This document shows, piece by piece, positions 60,016 through 64,000 of a DNA stretch of 64,000 bases. The DNA is taken from positions 159,110 through 223,109 of the forward strand of contig NZ_KB903839.1 in the NCBI RefSeq assembly GCF_000379825.1, read 5' to 3'. Under the pieces are notes generated by a model. That model saw nothing but the letters and a program-made list of their open reading frames with translations. It made no database searches and was not told the DNA's origin. Position 1 is the stretch's first letter. Each line of letters begins with the position of its first letter. The DNA is from Longispora albida DSM 44784. Its GTDB lineage: Bacteria; Actinomycetota; Actinomycetes; Mycobacteriales; Micromonosporaceae. The position numbers were made by a program, and so were the translations under genes.

Positions 60016-61116
60016 GTGATCCCGATTTCCAAAGTCAAGCTCGACGAGGAGGCCGAGCGCCTCGCAGTCGAGGTCATCCGGTCCGGCATGATCGCCCAGG
60101 GCCCGATGGTCGCGCGGTTCGAGCGGGAGTTCGCCGAGCTGGTGGGCGCCAAGCACGCGGTAGCCGTCAACAACGGCACCACGGCGCTTGTCGCGGCCCT
60201 CCAGGTGCTCGACCTGCAGCCGGGTGACGAGGTGATCACGAGCCCCTTCTCGTTCGTGGCCACGCTGAACGCGATCCTGGAAGCCGGTGCCACCGCCCGG
60301 TTCGCCGACATCCGCGAAGAAGACTTCAACGTGGACCCGGCCGCGCTCGAGGCCGCGATCGGCCCGAAGACCAAGGTGCTCATGCCCGTGCACCTGTACG
60401 GCCAGGCCGCCGACATGACCGCGATCGCGCCGCTCGCCGCCAAGCACGGCCTGCACGTTGTCGAGGACACCGCGCAGGCGCACGGCGCGACGATCGACGG
60501 CAAGGGCGCCGGCACGTTCGGGATCGGCACCTTCTCGTTCTACGGCACCAAGAACCTCTCCACCGGCGAGGGCGGCATCATCACCACCAACGATGACGCC
60601 ATCGACGACAAGCTCCGGGTGCTGCGCAACCAGGGCATGCGTGCCCGGTACCAGTACGAGATGGCCGGTCACAACTACCGGCTCACCGACCTCCAGGCCG
60701 CCATCGCGATCCCGCAGCTCGCCGCGTACGGCGACCAGGTCAAGCGGCGCAAGGACAACGCGGCCAGGCTGAACGAGGGCCTGGCCGGCATCGCGGGCCT
60801 GCGCCTCCCGGCCGAGCTGCCGGGCCGCTCGCACGTGTGGCACCAGTACACCGTGGTGCTCGGCGACGACGCCGCTGTCAGCCGTGACGAGTTCATCGCC
60901 AAGCTGACCGAGAAGGGCGTCGGCTGCGGCATCTACTACCCGAAGCTGATGCACGACTACGACTGCTACCGCAACCACCCGGGCGTGATCGTCGACCCGA
61001 CCCCGGTCGCGGAGAAGGTCGTGGCCGGCTGCGTCTCGCTGCCGGTGCACCAGCACCTGTCCGAGGGTGACGTCGACACCGTCGTCGCCACGGTGCGGGA
61101 GGTGCTCGGCGCATGA
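60016..61116 (+). CDS. DegT/DnrJ/EryC1/StrS sugar aminotransferase
   Basis: The start is GTG 60016 (VIPISKVKLDEEAERLAVEV), with GAGGAG upstream; a longer ATG start at 59965 is possible but adds a TTA codon and unconserved residues. The 366-residue PLP enzyme has the substrate loop NNGTTALVAALQVLDLQPGDEVIT, LMPVHLYGQAADM, VEDTAQAHGA and the PLP lysine in FYGTKNLSTGEGG. It puts an amino group on a keto-sugar nucleotide. It overlaps the Gfo/Idh gene by 4 bp. Confidence 0.95.
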   Translation: MIPISKVKLDEEAERLAVEVIRSGMIAQGPMVARFEREFAELVGAKHAVAVNNGTTALVAALQVLDLQPGDEVITSPFSFVATLNAILEAGATARFADIREEDFNVDPAALEAAIGPKTKVLMPVHLYGQAADMTAIAPLAAKHGLHVVEDTAQAHGATIDGKGAGTFGIGTFSFYGTKNLSTGEGGIITTNDDAIDDKLRVLRNQGMRARYQYEMAGHNYRLTDLQAAIAIPQLAAYGDQVKRRKDNAARLNEGLAGIAGLRLPAELPGRSHVWHQYTVVLGDDAAVSRDEFIAKLTEKGVGCGIYYPKLMHDYDCYRNHPGVIVDPTPVAEKVVAGCVSLPVHQHLSEGDVDTVVATVREVLGA

Positions 61117-62063
61117 GCAACCCGAAGATCGCGCTGGTCGGCGCGGGCAACATGGGCTCGCTGCACGCCCGGGTCATCTCGCAGCACGAGAAGGCCGACC
61201 TGGTCAAGCTGGTCGACCTGCGCGAGGAGCACGGCAAGTCCGTCGCGGAGCGCTTCGGTACCACCTGGGCGCCGGAGCTCGGTGACCTGTCCGGTGTGGA
61301 CGCCGTCGTCATCGCCTCGGCGACCGAGGCCCACAAGGACCTCGCCCTCGAGGTGCTCAACGCCGGTGTGCCGCTGCTGATCGAGAAGCCGGTCTGCGCG
61401 AGCCTCGCCGACAGCGAAGAGGTCGTGGCGCTCGCCGAGAAGAACTCGATCCCGCTGATGTGCGGCCTGCTGGAGCGGTACAACCCGGCCGTCATCACCG
61501 CGCTGCAGCTCATCGACAACCCGGTGCACGTCACCGCGACCCGGCACTCGCCGTACGCGCCGCGGATCAAGACGGGCGTGGCCTGGGACCTGCTGGTGCA
61601 CGACGTGGACCTGGCGATTCAGGTCTTCGGCGGCGTCGAGCCGGTGTCGGCCAAGGGCGCGCTGGGCCACTTCCACCCCAGCTCGCTGAGCGGCGCCGAG
61701 GACGTGGCCGAGGCCATGCTGACCTTCAGCACCGGCATGGCCAGCGTCTCGGCCAGCCGGATCGGGCACCGCAAGGTCCGTACGCTGGTCATCAACGAGG
61801 TCGACCGGCTCGTCGAGGTGGACCTGCTCCGCCGCGACGTGACGATCTACCGGCACGTCTCGCTGGACGCCGCCACCCCCGAGGGCCGCGGCTACCGTCA
61901 GCAGAGCATCATCGAGATCCCGGAGCTGATCACGGCCCGTGAGCCGCTCGCGGCCCAGCTGGACCGGTTCCTGGACATCCTGGCGGGCCGGGCGGACGCC
62001 GACGACGAGCGCCGTCGCATCCTGCCCTCGCACCGCGTGGTGGACGCCGTCATCGCGTCCTAG
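61113..62063 (+). CDS. Gfo/Idh/MocA sugar dehydrogenase
   Basis: The 316-residue oxidoreductase starts MSNPKIALVGAGNMGSLHARVI (NAD loop GAGNMG) and contains the conserved EKP in LLIEKPVC and the catalytic His region DLLVHDVDLAIQVFGG. It oxidises a sugar nucleotide at C-3, giving the keto substrate for the aminotransferase. The DegT plus Gfo/Idh pair, with an acetyltransferase nearby, recalls WbpB/WbpE/WbpD chemistry; the actual sugar is inferred. Confidence 0.93.
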   Translation: MSNPKIALVGAGNMGSLHARVISQHEKADLVKLVDLREEHGKSVAERFGTTWAPELGDLSGVDAVVIASATEAHKDLALEVLNAGVPLLIEKPVCASLADSEEVVALAEKNSIPLMCGLLERYNPAVITALQLIDNPVHVTATRHSPYAPRIKTGVAWDLLVHDVDLAIQVFGGVEPVSAKGALGHFHPSSLSGAEDVAEAMLTFSTGMASVSASRIGHRKVRTLVINEVDRLVEVDLLRRDVTIYRHVSLDAATPEGRGYRQQSIIEIPELITAREPLAAQLDRFLDILAGRADADDERRRILPSHRVVDAVIAS

Positions 62064-62071
62064 CCAGACCG

Positions 62072-62113
62072 CACGAAGAAGCCCCGGGCCGATCGGCCCG
62101 GGGCTTCTTCGTG
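62072..62113. terminator. Bidirectional terminator
   Basis: A perfect 19-bp stem (62072-62090 with 62095-62113), loop GATC, between convergent genes. Confidence 0.85.
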
Positions 62114-62122
62114 TGCTCGGTG

Positions 62123-63328
62123 CTACTTGCTGCGGGTCATCTGCTTCTTGCTGGTCATGTCGGCGAACACGTCCAGGTGCTGCCGGACGACCTGCTGCAT
62201 CGAGAACCGGTCCTGGACCAGCTGGCGACCGTGCGTGCCGACAGCCTGCCGGGCCTGCTCCGGGTGGGCCAGCACCTCGATGAGCGCGTCGGCCAGCGCC
62301 GCCTCGTCGTTGTGCGGGGCCAGGAACAGGTGCTCGCGGTCCTTCAGCTCGATGCCGGGGAAGTTGTCCGGCCGGACGACGGCGACGACCGGGCAGCCGG
62401 CCCCCATCGCCTCCAGGCTGGCCGTGCCGAAGCCCCAGGGCTCCAGCTCGTGGCACTCCAGGTCGGCGGCCGCGACGTAGTCGGGGATCTCCGACTTCGG
62501 CACGGCGCCGGGCGCGACGATCGCGTGCCGCACACCCAGCTCGTCGGCCAGCTTGAGGAACGCGTCGTAGTACACGCCTCCGACCACGAGGAGCTTGGTG
62601 TCCGGCAGCTTCTCCAGGACCCGGGGCAGGGCCTTCACCAGCTGGATGCGGTCCCGGAGCGGGATGACGTGCCCGATGGACAGGATCACCGGCGCGTCGC
62701 CGAGCTCGTGCCGCTCCCGGATCTTGGCCCGGTCGCCGCCGAGCAGCCAGTCGGGCTCGACGCCCACCGGGATGTTCTCCAGCCCGCCGATCGCCTTGCG
62801 GTACCGGGTGTGGATGTACTCGTCCATGTGGACGTCCATCACCACGAGCCGCGGCCTGTACCAGCGGAGGATCGGGTTGACCAGCATGGCGTCGGCCATC
62901 CGGAACACGAAGGAGAACAGCGGCTTCTTCGGGCTCTCCAGCCGGGTGTGGATGCTGAGCAGGGCCGGGATGCCCCGCTTGCGCGCGTACAGCCCGCTGG
63001 CCCAGGTCAGGTCGAAGAACTGGCCGTGCTGGTGGATGACGTCCGGCCGGAACTCGTCCAGGATCTTGGTGACCTTGCGCATCAGGGAGGGCCGCAGGGT
63101 GTACCCGATGTCGAAGCTGATCGCTCCCAGCTTCGGGATGGTCCACGCCGGGATCCGGATCACCCGGCACCCGCCGCGGACCTCCTCCAGCGGGGCGTCC
63201 TTGTACGTGGCGGTCAGGATCAGCACTTCGTGACCCGCCGCGGCGTACGCCTGGGCCAGCGCGTCGGACAGGTGTGCGCTGCCACCGACCCGGGGCGGGA
63301 AGAAGTTGTTGACGACTGCGATGCGCAC
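62123..63328 (-). CDS. GT4-family glycosyltransferase
   Basis: The start is GTG 63328 (VRIAVVNNFFPPRVGGSAHLSD), with AGGGAG upstream. The 401-residue GT-B enzyme has the N-terminal acceptor motif FFPPRVGGSAHL, HQHGQFFDL, and the donor site SIGHVIPLRDRIQLVKALP. The C-terminal motif reads EPWGFGTASLEAMGAG, in which the first Glu of the common EX7E lies two residues further upstream. It probably adds a sugar to a lipid-linked acceptor. It follows the acetyltransferase gene by 1 bp. Confidence 0.93.
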   Translation of the reverse strand: MRIAVVNNFFPPRVGGSAHLSDALAQAYAAAGHEVLILTATYKDAPLEEVRGGCRVIRIPAWTIPKLGAISFDIGYTLRPSLMRKVTKILDEFRPDVIHQHGQFFDLTWASGLYARKRGIPALLSIHTRLESPKKPLFSFVFRMADAMLVNPILRWYRPRLVVMDVHMDEYIHTRYRKAIGGLENIPVGVEPDWLLGGDRAKIRERHELGDAPVILSIGHVIPLRDRIQLVKALPRVLEKLPDTKLLVVGGVYYDAFLKLADELGVRHAIVAPGAVPKSEIPDYVAAADLECHELEPWGFGTASLEAMGAGCPVVAVVRPDNFPGIELKDREHLFLAPHNDEAALADALIEVLAHPEQARQAVGTHGRQLVQDRFSMQQVVRQHLDVFADMTSKKQMTRSK

Positions 63329-63329
63329 A

Positions 63330-63761
63330 CTAGCTCCCTGCGAGTGGGACAAAACTGACGTTTTCTCCGTCGACCTTCACCGTGGCCGTCGGCCGGGCTG
63401 GCACCCCAGAGACGACCGTATACGGCGGCACGTCCTTGGTGACCACCGCACCCGCCCCGATCACGGCACCTTCGCCGATAGTGACGCCCATCATCACGGT
63501 CGCGTTCGCTCCGAGGAAGACCCGGTCGCCGATCGTGACGGGCGCGCGATCCACCTGATCGTACTCCCGCCCCGACACGCACCGCTTCGCCGTCGAATGG
63601 GTGTAGATCTGCACGCCGCAGCTGATGTCGCACCCGGCTCCGATGGTCAGCCCACCGGAGCCGTCGATCACTGTGAATGCCCCGATCCACGTACCCGGGC
63701 CGATGACCGGATCACCGGCGATCCAGGCGTGTTCGTTGTAGGGGTTCGGCGGGAAGCTCAC
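63330..63761 (-). CDS. Hexapeptide-repeat acetyltransferase (WbbJ/WbpD-like)
   Basis: The start is GTG 63761 ([21 protein letters not shown]), overlapping the upstream gene as GTGA. The 143-residue left-handed beta-helix protein has the [18 protein letters not shown] active-site region with His, then [50 protein letters not shown]. It would acetylate the amino sugar formed by the aminotransferase or another surface sugar. Confidence 0.9.
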   Translation of the reverse strand: MSFPPNPYNEHAWIAGDPVIGPGTWIGAFTVIDGSGGLTIGAGCDISCGVQIYTHSTAKRCVSGREYDQVDRAPVTIGDRVFLGANATVMMGVTIGEGAVIGAGAVVTKDVPPYTVVSGVPARPTATVKVDGENVSFVPLAGS

Positions 63762-64000
63762 TGCTCGAGTGCTGCCTTGACGAGTTCGGTCATGCCTTGT
63801 TCGACGGTGATTTCTGGTGCCCATCCGAGCATGTTTTTGGCGCGGGTGATGTCGGCGGCGCGGCGGGTGACGAGGACGTCGCGGGGGACGAAGATGGGTT
63901 CGACGTTGGCGCCGAGGGCTTGGATGAGGATTTTGGCGAGGGTGGCGATGGAGGTGTCGATGCCGGTGCCGATGTTGATGGGCTTGCAGTCGTGTTCGGA
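63758..64000 (-). CDS. NAD-dependent sugar epimerase/dehydratase, 3' part only
   Basis: The frame runs off the window edge; 80 codons are visible on the - strand, ending in TGA. The translation includes [42 protein letters not shown] and [11 protein letters not shown], typical of the C-terminal end of GalE/WbpP-like epimerases (NIGTG and a D-x-T/K-A-x-x-x-LGW motif). Codon use differs from neighbours: AAA, CAA, GAA and CTC where others use AAG, CAG, GAG and CTG. It overlaps the acetyltransferase by 4 bp. Confidence 0.85.
   Translation of the reverse strand, partial: SEHDCKPINIGTGIDTSIATLAKILIQALGANVEPIFVPRDVLVTRRAADITRAKNMLGWAPEITVEQGMTELVKAALEQ

Noticed and set aside
60966..63170. Long - strand frame across the aminotransferase, dehydrogenase and glycosyltransferase
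   Set aside because: Crosses a strong bidirectional terminator and opposite-strand genes; repeated Pro/Arg/Gly shows it is a shadow.

Overview
The window is high-GC DNA (roughly 70% by eye) from an actinomycete. GTG starts are frequent, many genes overlap by 4 bp (ATGA or GTGA), and several promoters look leaderless. The core gene order (psp genes, recA-recX, rny, a glutamate-type ABC transporter, miaB, a DUF349 gene, miaA, dapF, malic enzyme, hflX, lexA, a LysM gene, nrdR-nrdJ) is that of an actinobacterial chromosome and suggests a Micromonosporaceae-like organism. The genus cannot be fixed from sequence alone. No rRNA, tRNA, CRISPR array, insertion sequence with a transposase, or prophage was seen.

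Layout. (1) 1-3.9 kb, + strand: a 5'-truncated substrate-binding/VWA protein, a membrane coiled-coil protein, PspA and a PspM-like membrane protein. (2) 3.9-8.3 kb, - strand: a tightly coupled six-gene operon, DUF4178 - DUF2617 - DUF4247 - DUF350 - secreted-domain membrane protein - membrane-embedded spermidine-synthase-like protein, ending 14 bp from pspM. Together these look like a membrane-stress island. (3) 8.4-14.9 kb: CPBP protease, acyltransferase-3, LysE exporter, a PNPOx-GNAT fusion divergent from a MocR regulator, and an MFS transporter. (4) 14.9-39.9 kb: the housekeeping block for DNA repair (recA, recX, lexA and an SOS-controlled LysM protein), RNA decay (rny), tRNA modification (miaB, miaA), lysine/peptidoglycan precursor synthesis (dapF), ribosome rescue (hflX), and deoxynucleotide synthesis (nrdR, nrdJ). 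(5) 39.9-52.8 kb: accessory enzymes and regulators (two GlxA-type AraC regulators, a hydrolase-GNAT fusion, two MBL hydrolases, HxlR plus quinone reductase, an MmpS-like lipoprotein, RraA) with asd among them. (6) 53.2-64 kb: a cell-surface glycan or glycolipid cluster. An LpxA-like acyltransferase, an ACP, an SDR ketoreductase, an ANL adenylating enzyme, LuxE and LuxC form one operon. They are followed by a flippase-like membrane protein, a DegT sugar aminotransferase, a Gfo/Idh dehydrogenase, a GT4 glycosyltransferase, a hexapeptide acetyltransferase and the end of a sugar epimerase.

Regulation that can be read. recA has two stacked promoters: one with a LexA-type box between -35 and -10, and a second that matches the PafBC (RecA-NDp) motif at the right spacing. 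lexA and the divergent LysM gene each carry a LexA box. nrdRJ has a promoter with a palindrome at its start site. Many single genes show TAnnnT followed by 6-7 nt and then the start codon, the hallmark of leaderless transcription.

The most unusual features are: a family of about 120-nt hairpins with conserved ends and a conserved loop but different, still fully paired, stems, found at the 3' ends of three genes with a stemless remnant at a fourth; the luxCE/ANL/ACP/LpxA-like operon in a Gram-positive; a 430-residue repetitive extension on RecX; two consecutive TTA codons in miaA; and a 116-bp MITE-like inverted repeat.
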